Shown piece after piece: positions 1 through 6,117 of a stretch of DNA of 7,806 nucleotides. The position numbers and the translations under genes were made by a program. Below the pieces are notes generated by a model. That model ran no database searches, had not been told where the DNA came from, and saw only the letters and a list, made by a program, of their open reading frames with translations. The DNA comes from Chloroflexota bacterium (GTDB taxonomy: Bacteria; Chloroflexota; Dehalococcoidia; Lucifugimonadales; Lucifugimonadaceae), in NCBI GenBank assembly GCA_016210435.1, contig JACQUF010000468.1, positions 1 to 7,806 of the forward strand, in the 5' to 3' direction. Each line of letters begins with the position of its first letter. The stretch's first letter is position 1.

Positions 1-1
1 A

Positions 2-385
2 GGCCGCGTGGTCGAGGTTGGGACGCCCCAGCAGCTCTTTCAAACGCCGAAACATCCGTACACCGCGGCACTGCTTTCCGCGGTTCCCAAACCCGATCCG
101 CGCCAGCGCGGACAGCGCGTCATCCTGACCGGGGAGGTCGCGAGCCCCGCGAATCCACCGTCAGGCTGCTATTTCCACCCGCGCTGCCCGTTTGCGACGG
201 ACCGGTGCCGGAAGGAAGCGCCCCAGCTTGAGGAGATCGGACCTGGCCGGCTGGTGAGCTGTCACCGCGCCCGGGAGCTCGAGCTGGCGGGCGCAAATGG
301 AGCAATTCCGACGCCGTCCGAACGGGCGGCCGCGCCCGATGTGCCATCGCCTGTCAGAGCGCCGCCTGTGCTTGGAAACCAATGA
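2..385 (+). CDS. Oligopeptide/dipeptide ABC transporter ATP-binding protein, C-terminal part (5' end outside window)
   Basis: This is the C-terminal end of a DppD/DppF/OppF-type ATPase, the cytoplasmic subunit that hydrolyses ATP to drive peptide or small-solute import through an inner-membrane permease pair. The frame is open to the left edge, so the GTG at 8 is an internal Val and the Walker A, signature and Walker B motifs lie outside. Visible are the family's typical GRVVEVGTPQQLF stretch (the G(R/K)-V/I-V-E-x-G segment after the H-loop region), the HPYTAALLSAVP motif, and the C-terminal oligopeptide_HPY domain with its cysteine pattern GCYFHPRCPF...DRC...SCH. The tail after SCH runs about 40 residues, is rich in Ala and Pro, and is longer than usual. 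It overlaps a cupredoxin fragment read in another frame, so the last residues may have been altered by a rearrangement. Family assignment is secure; substrate is not known. Confidence 0.9.
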   Translation, partial: GRVVEVGTPQQLFQTPKHPYTAALLSAVPKPDPRQRGQRVILTGEVASPANPPSGCYFHPRCPFATDRCRKEAPQLEEIGPGRLVSCHRARELELAGANGAIPTPSERAAAPDVPSPVRAPPVLGNQ

Positions 386-527
386 CGAGTTATTTGGACT
401 CACCGGTGCGGGCAGCGGAACGCTGATTTTCAAGGTGCCCGACAGCGAGAAGGGCGAATGGGAGACCGGGTGCCTGTTGCCGGGGCACTACGAGTCCGGT
501 ATGCGCGGGGCGCTGGTAGTCGAGTAG
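297..527 (+). pseudogene. Cupredoxin (type-1 copper protein) C-terminal remnant
   Basis: From about position 375 to the TAG at 525-527 this frame reads like the last 50 residues of a cupredoxin: a beta-strand segment (GSGTLIFKVPD), then GEWETGCLLPGHYESGM and the closing strand RGALVVE. The C-x4-H-x4-M spacing gives the Cys, His and Met ligands of a type-1 copper site. The N-terminal half of the fold, with the first His ligand, is absent: upstream of 375 the frame runs antisense-free but non-homologous through the end of the ABC ATPase gene, and the ATG at 297 has no good ribosome binding site. The usual secreted cupredoxin is 100-160 residues with a signal peptide; nothing like that is present. 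I infer a truncated relic of a periplasmic electron carrier or copper protein. A programmed fusion with the ABC gene is less likely. Confidence 0.6.
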
Positions 528-567
528 TTTCCAGTCCTGAAGGTCCGGCAGCCTGGATTGCACTGTG

Positions 568-573
568 TATAAT
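568..573 (+). promoter_or_regulatory. -10 promoter hexamer (TATAAT) ahead of the toxin-antitoxin pair
   Basis: A perfect TATAAT lies 27 bases upstream of the antitoxin ATG in otherwise G+C-rich DNA. The hexamer 17 bases upstream is CCGGCA, a poor -35 match, so the promoter may depend on the local A+T-rich stretch (566-590) or an activator. Transcription would begin at about 580, giving a short leader with GGAG at 591-594. RHH antitoxins usually repress their own promoter by binding here. Confidence 0.45.
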
Positions 574-600
574 TATGTGGAACGATTTGTGGAGTAGCCG

Positions 601-849
601 ATGGGTAAGGTAATTCAGGTTCCGATCGAGGCAGAGCTTCTTTCCGAACTCAACAGCGTCTCGAAAAGACAGAAACGCCCGCGCGCCGAGATCATCCGCG
701 AGGCCTGCCGCCGCTATCTCCAGATATGGCGGGAGGAGCAGCTGGACCGGGCCTACGTGCGCGGCTATCGGAAGCGTCCGGAGGATGGGGACCTGGCGGC
801 CTCGCAGGTTGCCGTTGCCGGCCGGGTGCTGCCCAGGGAAAACTGGTAG
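601..849 (+). CDS. Ribbon-helix-helix antitoxin (CopG/ParD/MazE-like)
   Basis: An 82-residue protein whose first ~42 residues match the ribbon-helix-helix DNA-binding fold: a short beta strand (KVIQVPIEAELL), helix 1 (SELNSVSKRQK), a turn, then the R-A-E-I-I-R-E-A helix typical of RHH_1 proteins. Two such chains would pair their strands into the DNA major groove. The tail (about 45-82) is charged and likely binds and neutralises the partner toxin. The ATG at 601 is supported by GGAG at 591-594 with six bases of spacing. The next gene, a PemK/MazF-like toxin, starts at the base right after this stop codon, which implies translational coupling and tight control of stoichiometry. Function as antitoxin is inferred from fold and context. 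Confidence 0.85.
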   Translation: MGKVIQVPIEAELLSELNSVSKRQKRPRAEIIREACRRYLQIWREEQLDRAYVRGYRKRPEDGDLAASQVAVAGRVLPRENW

Positions 850-1167
850 GTGCACCGCGGGGAGCTATGGTGGGGCTCGCTACCCCCTCCTGCGGGCAGA
901 CGGCCGGTGCTGCTCCTGTCCCGGGAAAGCGCGTATGAGATCCGTGCATCCGTCACGGTTGCTCCAGCAACGCGCACGATCAGGCAAATTCCTACGGAAG
1001 TCGTGGTCGACGAGTCGGATGGAATGCCGACGCGTTGCGTTGTCAATCTCGACGACATCATGACGATTCCAAGGGACTTGCTCGAAGTTCGCATCACGAT
1101 CCTTAACCGAAGAAAGATGACGCAGGTCGCCCGGGCGATTCGCTTCGCCCTGGCGATTGACGACTAA
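850..1167 (+). CDS. PemK/MazF-family toxin (probable endoribonuclease)
   Basis: A 105-residue protein matching the PemK/MazF fold: RGELWWGSL at the N-terminus (the G-x-I/L-W strand), a GRRPVLLLSRE strand (the conserved RPV motif), VTVAPAT followed by R in the loop that carries catalytic Arg/Thr in MazF, then DGMPTRCVVNLDDI and the C-terminal helix LNRRKMTQVARAIRFAL. Members cleave single-stranded RNA and stop growth when unneutralised. The usual Ser of the S-x-V-x-x-D-x-I segment is Cys here (RCVVNLDDI). The start is GTG directly after the antitoxin TAG, with no gap; the AGGG at 835-838 inside the upstream gene can serve as ribosome binding site. It pairs with an RHH antitoxin rather than a classical AbrB-fold MazE, a combination known for many MazEF systems. 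Confidence 0.85.
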   Translation: MHRGELWWGSLPPPAGRRPVLLLSRESAYEIRASVTVAPATRTIRQIPTEVVVDESDGMPTRCVVNLDDIMTIPRDLLEVRITILNRRKMTQVARAIRFALAIDD

Positions 1168-1175
1168 TACCAACT

Positions 1176-1235
1176 CCGGCCTCATCACGATTTCCTCACG
1201 CGCCGCGGGCCCGGCCTCAGACGTTCCTCACGCGC
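1176..1235. repeat. Two-block direct repeat in the intergenic region
   Basis: CCGGCCTCA and TTCCTCACGCGC occur together twice: at 1176-1184 with 1192-1203, and again at 1211-1219 with 1224-1235. All 21 bases of the two blocks are identical; the spacer is seven bases in the first copy and four in the second. The repeats start nine bases after the toxin stop codon and end about 80 bases before the GlpA-like start. They could be tandem operators for the downstream operon, or simply a small tandem duplication. Confidence 0.6.
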
Positions 1236-1316
1236 AAAGCGCAGGATTCTGACCAGGCCATCGGAGCGTACGGCCACGCTGGCATCCCCGGCGCGGATCC
1301 GGTCGAGGAAAACGGT

Positions 1317-2822
1317 GTGTACAAGACGTTTGATGTGGCCATCATCGGCGGCGGGGTCGTTGGCTGCGCCATCGCCCGGGAGCTTAGCCGTTACCGCCTC
1401 GATGTCGTGGTGCTCGAGCGCGAACCGGACGTCGCGCGGGGGACGAGCAGCAAGAACAGCGGCGTCGTCCACACCGGGATAAACGTACCGCCCGGTTCCC
1501 TCAAGGCCAGGCTTAACGTCGCGGGCGCGGCGGCGTTCGAAGCGCTGTGCCGTGAGCTCGATGTGCCCTTCAAGCGGGTCGGCAAGCTGGTTATCGCGAT
1601 GCGGGCCGAGGAGGCCCCGGAGCTCCAGGCGCTGCTGACCCGAGGTTCCGCGAACGGCGTGCCGGATCTGGAGATCATCGACTCGGAAACGGTGCGGCGG
1701 CTCGAGCCCAACGTCAGCGGATATGCCGCGCTGCACGCGCCCACGGCTGCGATCACATGTCCCTACAGCCTGACCATTGCGCTGGCCGAAAACGCGGCCT
1801 CTAATGGGGTCGCTTTCCAACTCGAGAGTCCAGTCACCTCGATCGTCCCGCCGGGCGAAGCCTTCACGCTGACTACGCCTTCGGGACTGGTAAATGCGCT
1901 GCTTGTAATCAACTCGGCAGGGCTACATGCGGACCGGGTCGCCAGAATGGCCGGGCTCTCGAAGTACCGCGTCTACCCTTGCCGCGGCGAGTACGTGATC
2001 CTCGACAAGAGCCGGTGCGGCCTCATCACACGCATGGTCTACCCCGTGCCGCCGAAGGGTGGTCCAGGCCTCGGTGTCCACATAACGCCGACAGTAGACG
2101 GGAACATCCTGCTGGGGCCGAGCGCGACGTACATCCGCGGGCGCGATGACGTTCGGACCACGATGGCGATGCGGCGCCAGTTGCTGAAGGAAGCCGCGGA
2201 GCTACTACCAGGGATATCACCAGGGGATGCGATCGCAGCGTATTCGGGGGTCCGCCCCAAGACCGTGCCGTCCTCGCGAGGAGGATTCGGCGATTTCATC
2301 ATCGAAGAGCCGCCCGAGACGCTTGGGATGCTCCATCTCGTCGGCATCGAATCACCGGGCCTGACCGCGGCGCCAGCAATCGCCGCGCTGGCCCGCGAAT
2401 GGGTGCTGAGATATCTGCCGCGCCCGGAAAGCCCCCGGTTCAATGGAAGACGAGAGCCATCCCCGCGGTTCCGGGAACTCGTCGCGGAATCCCAGGCCGC
2501 ACTCGCTGCGGTCGATCCCGACTACGGGCAGATCGTTTGCCGCTGCGAGCTCGTCACGAAGGCTGAGGTGCTCGAGTCCATTCGGAACCCCCTCGGCGCG
2601 AAATCCCTGATATCGATCAAGTACCGCTCCCGAGCCATGATGGGCCGGTGCCAGGGAGGATTCTGCGGCCCGCGGGTGGTCGACCTGCTTCGGGAGACTG
2701 GCGTTCCTGTGGATCGGATCACGCTGCGGGGCGGCGGATCGTGGATGTTCGCCGGGACAACAAGGGGAACGGCCAACGGAGCAGGCCGCGCGCCCGTGAC
2801 AACCGGGGCCGGCGATGATTGA
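1317..2822 (+). CDS. GlpA/LhgO-like FAD-dependent dehydrogenase with C-terminal BFD-type [2Fe-2S] domain
   Basis: A 501-residue flavoprotein of the DAO superfamily. The dinucleotide-binding G11-G-G13-V-V-G16 opens the protein, and GTSSKNSGVVHTG (about 42-54) followed by PPGSLKARL is the hallmark of GlpA-type glycerol-3-phosphate dehydrogenases and LhgO-type 2-hydroxyglutarate oxidases. After the FAD domain a BFD-like [2Fe-2S] domain carries C408-R-C410 and C445-x4-C450. The expected reaction is FAD-linked oxidation of a secondary alcohol next to a carboxylate or phosphate, with electrons leaving through the Fe-S centre. Length matches GlpA-type proteins (about 480-540). The GTG start is chosen because GAGGAA at 1305-1310 is well spaced and the FAD motif begins ten residues later. 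It overlaps the next gene by eight bases. Glycerol-3-phosphate is the default substrate guess; no GlpK is nearby, so this is not settled. Confidence 0.88.
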   Translation: MYKTFDVAIIGGGVVGCAIARELSRYRLDVVVLEREPDVARGTSSKNSGVVHTGINVPPGSLKARLNVAGAAAFEALCRELDVPFKRVGKLVIAMRAEEAPELQALLTRGSANGVPDLEIIDSETVRRLEPNVSGYAALHAPTAAITCPYSLTIALAENAASNGVAFQLESPVTSIVPPGEAFTLTTPSGLVNALLVINSAGLHADRVARMAGLSKYRVYPCRGEYVILDKSRCGLITRMVYPVPPKGGPGLGVHITPTVDGNILLGPSATYIRGRDDVRTTMAMRRQLLKEAAELLPGISPGDAIAAYSGVRPKTVPSSRGGFGDFIIEEPPETLGMLHLVGIESPGLTAAPAIAALAREWVLRYLPRPESPRFNGRREPSPRFRELVAESQAALAAVDPDYGQIVCRCELVTKAEVLESIRNPLGAKSLISIKYRSRAMMGRCQGGFCGPRVVDLLRETGVPVDRITLRGGGSWMFAGTTRGTANGAGRAPVTTGAGDD

Positions 2823-4059
2823 GATGGAACGTGTCGACGTAGCAGTCGTCGGTGGGGGACCCGCCGGACTAGCGGCGGCAGCAGCGGCACGGACCGCCGG
2901 GGCAGGCCGGGTCCTGCTCCTGGAGCGGGATACGCGCCTTGGCGGCATCCTGAACCAGTGCATCCATGACGGGTTCGGCACGAAGGTCTTCAAGGAGGCG
3001 CTCACTGGCCCCGAGTACGCCGCGCTGGCCATCAGGCGCGCCCACGACGCGGGAGTCGAGACCCGGGTCGACACCACCGTTCTCGAACTGGACCCGAACC
3101 GGACCATGACCGTCATATCCAGGAACGGCATGCGACGGATCGAAGCTGGGGCGGTCGTGTTGAGCATGGGTTGCCGGGAGCGCACCCGGGGCGCGATCGG
3201 GATTGCGGGCAGCCGCCCATCCGGTATCTATACCGCGGGCGCGGTCCAGAACTATATGAACCTGCGGAATATTCTTGTCGGCCGTCGCATCGTCATACTC
3301 GGCTCTGGTGATATCGGACTCATCATGGCGCGGCGCCTCGCATTGGAAGGCGCTGAGGTCGCGTGCGTTGCCGAGATCCTTGCTTACCCGAGCGGCCTGG
3401 CGCGGAACATCGTCCAGTGCCTGGACGACTTCGGCATCCCGTTGCATTTGAACACCACCGTGGTTGAAATCCACGGGACGGACAGGGTCGCCGGTGTCAC
3501 CCTCGCGGAAGTAGGGTGCAAAGGCGGCATCCGCCGGCGCACGCGGCGTAGGGTAGAGTGCGACACCCTGATGCTCTCGGTCGGTCTCGTGCCTGAGAAC
3601 GAGCTCTCGAAGCGCGCGGGCGTCGTGCTCGATGCCGTGACTAGGGGCCCGGTCGTGGACGACGCGTACCAGACGAGCGTGCCCGGGGTGTTCGCCTGCG
3701 GAAACGTGCTGCAGGTGCACGATCTGGTGGACTACGCCAGCCTCGAGGCTGAGAAGGCAGGGACCAGCGCAGCGGCCTTCGCCAGAACGGGAGCACTCCC
3801 CGCGGCCAGGATCCGAGTCCTCCCGGGCGCAGGCATCCGCTACGTACTTCCGCAACGCGTGACGGGTGGAGACGCGATCGATTTCACGATGCGGGTGAGC
3901 AAGCCTGCCAGGGATGCCGCCCTCGTGTTCAGCAGCGATGGCCGGGAGATCCGCCGGCTCCAGCAGCAGGTGCTTGCCCCCGCGTCGATGGCCCGTGTCC
4001 GGCTCGGCCGGGGACGTCTTGAAGGGCTTTCCGAGGTGATGGTGGAGGTAGCCGGATGA
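2815..4059 (+). CDS. FAD/NAD(P)-dependent oxidoreductase, partner of the GlpA-like protein
   Basis: A 414-residue pyridine-nucleotide-disulfide-type oxidoreductase. It has an N-terminal FAD motif (G13-G-G-P-A-G18), the subgroup signature LNQCIHDGFG near 46-55 followed by LTGPEYA, the MGCRERTRGA block near 118-127, a NAD-binding motif G163-S-G165-D-I-G168, and the closing FAD contact GVFACGN near 291-297. There is no CxxC redox pair, so it is not a classical disulfide reductase. In genomes with this three-gene set it sits between the GlpA-like and DUF1667 genes and is thought to pass electrons between flavin, Fe-S and NAD(H) or another carrier. The ATG at 2815 lies inside the end of the previous gene (eight-base overlap), so the two are translationally coupled; an ATG three codons later is an alternative. 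The C-terminal ~80 residues are less conserved and carry no obvious motif. Confidence 0.88.
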   Translation: MIEMERVDVAVVGGGPAGLAAAAAARTAGAGRVLLLERDTRLGGILNQCIHDGFGTKVFKEALTGPEYAALAIRRAHDAGVETRVDTTVLELDPNRTMTVISRNGMRRIEAGAVVLSMGCRERTRGAIGIAGSRPSGIYTAGAVQNYMNLRNILVGRRIVILGSGDIGLIMARRLALEGAEVACVAEILAYPSGLARNIVQCLDDFGIPLHLNTTVVEIHGTDRVAGVTLAEVGCKGGIRRRTRRRVECDTLMLSVGLVPENELSKRAGVVLDAVTRGPVVDDAYQTSVPGVFACGNVLQVHDLVDYASLEAEKAGTSAAAFARTGALPAARIRVLPGAGIRYVLPQRVTGGDAIDFTMRVSKPARDAALVFSSDGREIRRLQQQVLAPASMARVRLGRGRLEGLSEVMVEVAG

Positions 4060-4421
4060 AGGGCGTCATCGTGTGCGTTGTCTGCCCGGTCAGCTGCCCG
4101 GTCGAGGTCGAGTGGGACGAACACGACGTGCTCGATACCGACCACAACCAGTGCAAGCTCGCGCTTCCCTACGTGAAGAGCGAGATCTTCGATCCCCGGC
4201 GAACGGTTACGAGCAGTGTGGTGGTCGAAGGCGGCGTGATGCCACTGGCAAGCGTCAAGACGGACCGGCCGATCCCGAAGGCGCTTGTCATGCAGGCGAT
4301 GAGCGTAGTATTGGGCATCCGCGTGGCAGCGCCAGTCCGTATCGGAGATGTCGTGGCGCGCGATTTGCTGGGTACCGGCGCGAACCTTGTAGCAACCCGT
4401 GACGTGGAGGCGGCGCCATGA
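4056..4421 (+). CDS. DUF1667 family protein, four-cysteine partner of the GlpA/oxidoreductase pair
   Basis: A 121-residue protein matching DUF1667. The pattern CVVCPVSC gives C7, C10 and C14, and NQCK gives C33; these four are the conserved set and probably bind a metal or Fe-S centre. Then come the family's P-R-R-T-V-T segment (residues about 46-51) and VKTDRPIPKAL (about 68-78). The biochemical role of DUF1667 is not established; its constant company with a GlpA-like dehydrogenase and a FAD/NAD oxidoreductase suggests an electron-transfer or small-subunit role like that of GlpC. The start overlaps the previous stop as ATGA, and its own stop overlaps the next start the same way, so expression of the set is tightly linked. 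Confidence 0.88.
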   Translation: MKGVIVCVVCPVSCPVEVEWDEHDVLDTDHNQCKLALPYVKSEIFDPRRTVTSSVVVEGGVMPLASVKTDRPIPKALVMQAMSVVLGIRVAAPVRIGDVVARDLLGTGANLVATRDVEAAP

Positions 4422-5278
4422 GTTATTCGCGCATCGTTGTTCCCCTCGATGGTTCACCGCTTGCGAGGCGCGCGCTGCCGGTGGCGGTCGCGCTCGCGTA
4501 TCAGCAGGCCCAACCGGAACTCCTGCTTGTGACCGTACGACACAGCGGCGGGGCGACGCCGAAACGTTTTGACTGGTTCCCAGACGATGTCCATTCCTAT
4601 CTCAGAAGGGCCGCGGAGGACGCCAGGATGCCTACCGGAATGGTCCGGACGCATGTCCTTTTCGGAGACCCGCCTGCGGCGATCGCGAAGTTCGCGGTTC
4701 AGGAGAACGCGAATCTCATCGCCATGGCTACTCATGGTCGCACGGGCCTTGCCCGAGGCGTTCTCGGCAGCGTCACGGATCGCGTGATCCATCTGGCGAC
4801 CGTCCCGGTCCTGGTGGTCGGTTCCCACACCCCCGGACCGGCCGCATTTGAGCAGATTCGGATCGAGCACGTGATAACCCCGCTTGATGGCTCGGAGCTT
4901 GCCGAGACGGCACTGGCGCGTTCCCGGCCGCTTGCGGAAGCTCTCGATGCGAGCCTGACCCTCCTGCGCGCGGTCCCTGCTGAGGCCACCGATAGCGAGC
5001 GGCGCAGAGCGGAAGACTACCTGGAGCGCACCGCTTCAACACTGAGGAAGAACGGCCTGGGTGTCGAGACCCTCGTCGCCCTCGGCCCGGCCGCGGAATC
5101 GATCATCCGCGCTGCAGAAGTTCGCCCGAGGTCGGTGATCGCAATGACCACGAGAGGCGCGTCGGGCCTGGTCCGGCTTACGCGCGGGAGCGTAACCGAT
5201 GCGGTCGTCCGGCATGCGCCGGTGCCGACGATCGTGATTCCGCCGGTAGGCGTGCTCCTTGGACCTGCAATCCACTGA
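4418..5278 (+). CDS. Universal stress protein, two tandem USP domains
   Basis: A 286-residue cytoplasmic protein with two UspA-type alpha/beta domains (about 3-136 and 149-276). Domain 1 begins IVVPLDGS (D11 for adenine contact) and has the ATP-binding pattern ATHG107-x9-G117-S118. Domain 2 begins VITPLDGS (D157) and ends with TTRG247-x9-G257-S258. Both keep the G-x9-G-S phosphate loop, so ATP binding is plausible in each. USPs act in energy and redox stress, often by sensing ATP. The start ATG overlaps the stop of the DUF1667 gene (ATGA), making this the fourth gene of the operon; the tandem layout is common in Chloroflexota and Actinomycetota. The protein ends with a short hydrophobic tail and the operon stops here. 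Confidence 0.92.
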   Translation: MSYSRIVVPLDGSPLARRALPVAVALAYQQAQPELLLVTVRHSGGATPKRFDWFPDDVHSYLRRAAEDARMPTGMVRTHVLFGDPPAAIAKFAVQENANLIAMATHGRTGLARGVLGSVTDRVIHLATVPVLVVGSHTPGPAAFEQIRIEHVITPLDGSELAETALARSRPLAEALDASLTLLRAVPAEATDSERRRAEDYLERTASTLRKNGLGVETLVALGPAAESIIRAAEVRPRSVIAMTTRGASGLVRLTRGSVTDAVVRHAPVPTIVIPPVGVLLGPAIH

Positions 5279-5351
5279 ATTGCGCGATAACCAGCTTCGC
5301 AGGAAGCTCACAGAGCTCGTTGAGGGTCTGCTCGCCGAGTCGGAGTACTGA
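5259..5351 (+). CDS. Possible small coiled-coil ORF (30 aa), TTG start
   Basis: A 30-codon frame opens at TTG 5259 inside the end of the stress-protein gene and closes at TGA 5349-5351. The peptide is strongly amphipathic: Leu at positions 8, 13, 17, 20, 24 and 25 with Glu, Arg and Lys between them, as in STELRDNQLRRKLTELVEG. G and C dominate the third codon position. There is no clear ribosome binding site, although translation could be coupled to the preceding stop. It may be a small protein, or a chance open frame in G+C-rich DNA. I do not recognise it. Confidence 0.2.
   Translation: MDLQSTELRDNQLRRKLTELVEGLLAESEY
5293..5308. terminator. Short perfect hairpin after the stress-protein gene, no U-tract
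   Basis: AGCTTC and GAAGCT form a six-pair stem around a GCAG loop, 15 bases after the USP stop. No run of T follows on either strand, so it is at best a weak or Rho-assisted terminator. It lies between the convergent USP and cytochrome c genes. The rest of 5279-5408 shows only scattered short inverted repeats (for example CGAGTCG at 5336 with CGACTCG at 5393). Confidence 0.2.
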
Positions 5352-5408
5352 GTCCGCCCATCACCGAGGGCAGCAGATGCCGCCCGGCTCGTCGACTCGT
5401 GGTGGCTC

Positions 5409-5840
5409 CTACTGCCCGCGCGACACACCCTCCAGCTGGCGTTCGTACGACTCAGAGAAGCTGGTCTGGCGATCCCGGACCTCGCGCGGCCACGTCGACT
5501 TGATATAGGCCAGAACCGCGATCACCTCGTCCTCGCTCAGCACGCCTCGGAATGCCGGCATCTGAGTGGCAAGCGGCGGCCTGTCCAGCACCCAGTTGAA
5601 GAGATCGCGGTCAGCGTGGTGCCAGGTGTGTCCCTCGACGGTATGAGGCGGCGCGGCAGGCAATGGTGGCGGGCTGTCGGGAGTGCCGTGACAGGATGCA
5701 CAGTTGGCCGTGTATATGCTTCTTCCGGCATTCACCCGCTCAGCTGTTAGGCGTATGGGGAAGGGTGACTTGGCCGCGCCGCACGAAGCCGCAAGAAGCG
5801 GCAAGGCGAGGAGCGCGGCAAGGGTAATCAACCAAAGCAT
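5409..5840 (-). CDS. Lipoprotein mono-heme cytochrome c
   Basis: A 143-residue exported class I cytochrome c. The N-terminus is a hydrophobic signal (residues 1-19) ending in LAASC20, a slightly atypical lipobox, so the mature protein is probably lipid-anchored on the outer face of the membrane. The heme-binding motif is C47-A-S-C50-H51, after the family's GRSIYTANCASCHG stretch. M94 in TQMPAF is the likely second axial ligand, followed by the C-terminal helix LSEDEVIAVLAYIKSTW. A Pro-rich loop and GHTWHHADRDLFNWVL between them are typical of a widespread small-cytochrome subgroup. The charged tail after KSTWPREV is about 25 residues. Start ATG at 5840; the ribosome binding site is weak. It is the last gene of the minus-strand cluster and the only one there that is intact for certain. 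It probably shuttles electrons to a terminal oxidase or other periplasmic acceptor. Confidence 0.88.
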   Translation of the reverse strand: MLWLITLAALLALPLLAASCGAAKSPFPIRLTAERVNAGRSIYTANCASCHGTPDSPPPLPAAPPHTVEGHTWHHADRDLFNWVLDRPPLATQMPAFRGVLSEDEVIAVLAYIKSTWPREVRDRQTSFSESYERQLEGVSRGQ

Positions 5841-5901
5841 GTCCGCATCATCCCACGCCTAGACCACGCCCAGACCGAACTTCCGACTGACCTAAAGCTG
5901 T

Positions 5902-6117
5902 TCAGCCTTGGCGTTGTAGACACCGATTGAGCTGCTCAGTCTCGCTGTCAGGCTTGTACGTGCTGAACACGCGGTCGATGCGCCGGAGATAGGCGAAAAC
6001 CGCGTCGATATCGCCTGTGGAAGCAACCGGATCGGCGATGTGGACCGTCACAGGCATTCCCATGATCCCTGTGCAATCGTGGATGTTGGGCTCGTGAAGG
6101 CGCAGCCGACGGCTCAT
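5902..6117 (-). pseudogene. apbE: ApbE (FAD:protein FMN transferase), N-terminal fragment
   Basis: Residues about 18-65 of this 71-residue frame match the start of ApbE: MGMPVTVHI (the conserved M-G-T/M-P-V strand), a helix with AVFAYLRRIDRVFSTYKPDSE, and the EQLNR that follows in the family. ApbE attaches FMN to Thr/Ser of exported proteins such as NqrB, NqrC and RnfG and is usually 250-340 residues; here homology stops at LNR (about 5919) and the frame ends seven codons later. The FAD pocket, the Mg2+-binding residues and the catalytic region are missing, and only about 60 bases remain before the cytochrome c gene, so the rest was deleted. In another frame just past the break, VYNAKAEQL followed by TAG (5892-5894) could be the C-terminal end left by an internal deletion; this is speculative. 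Confidence 0.75.

Noticed and set aside
558..563. TTGCAC as a -35 box
   Set aside because: Only four bases separate it from the TATAAT at 568, far from the 16-18 needed.
1157..1185. TTGACG (1157) as -35 of a promoter for the GlpA-like operon
   Set aside because: No acceptable -10 hexamer lies 16-18 bases downstream, and the site is inside the toxin gene.
1185..1820. Long minus-strand open frame of 211 codons
   Set aside because: From 1317 on it is the antisense shadow of the GlpA-like gene; only its last ~43 codons lie outside and are reported as a weak finding.
2352..3185. 277-codon minus-strand frame
   Set aside because: Arg/Ser/Pro-rich composition and full overlap with two well-supported flavoprotein genes show it is a shadow frame.
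2869..3855. 328-codon minus-strand frame
   Set aside because: Lies antisense to the FAD/NAD oxidoreductase; His/Arg/Asp-rich with no domain pattern, as expected for the complementary frame of a GC-rich gene.
3840..4457. 205-codon minus-strand frame across three gene ends
   Set aside because: Antisense to the oxidoreductase, DUF1667 and USP genes, which are all supported by motifs and overlapping starts.
5336..5399. CGAGTCG/CGACTCG inverted repeat as a bidirectional terminator
   Set aside because: A 50-base loop and no T-run make it a poor terminator.
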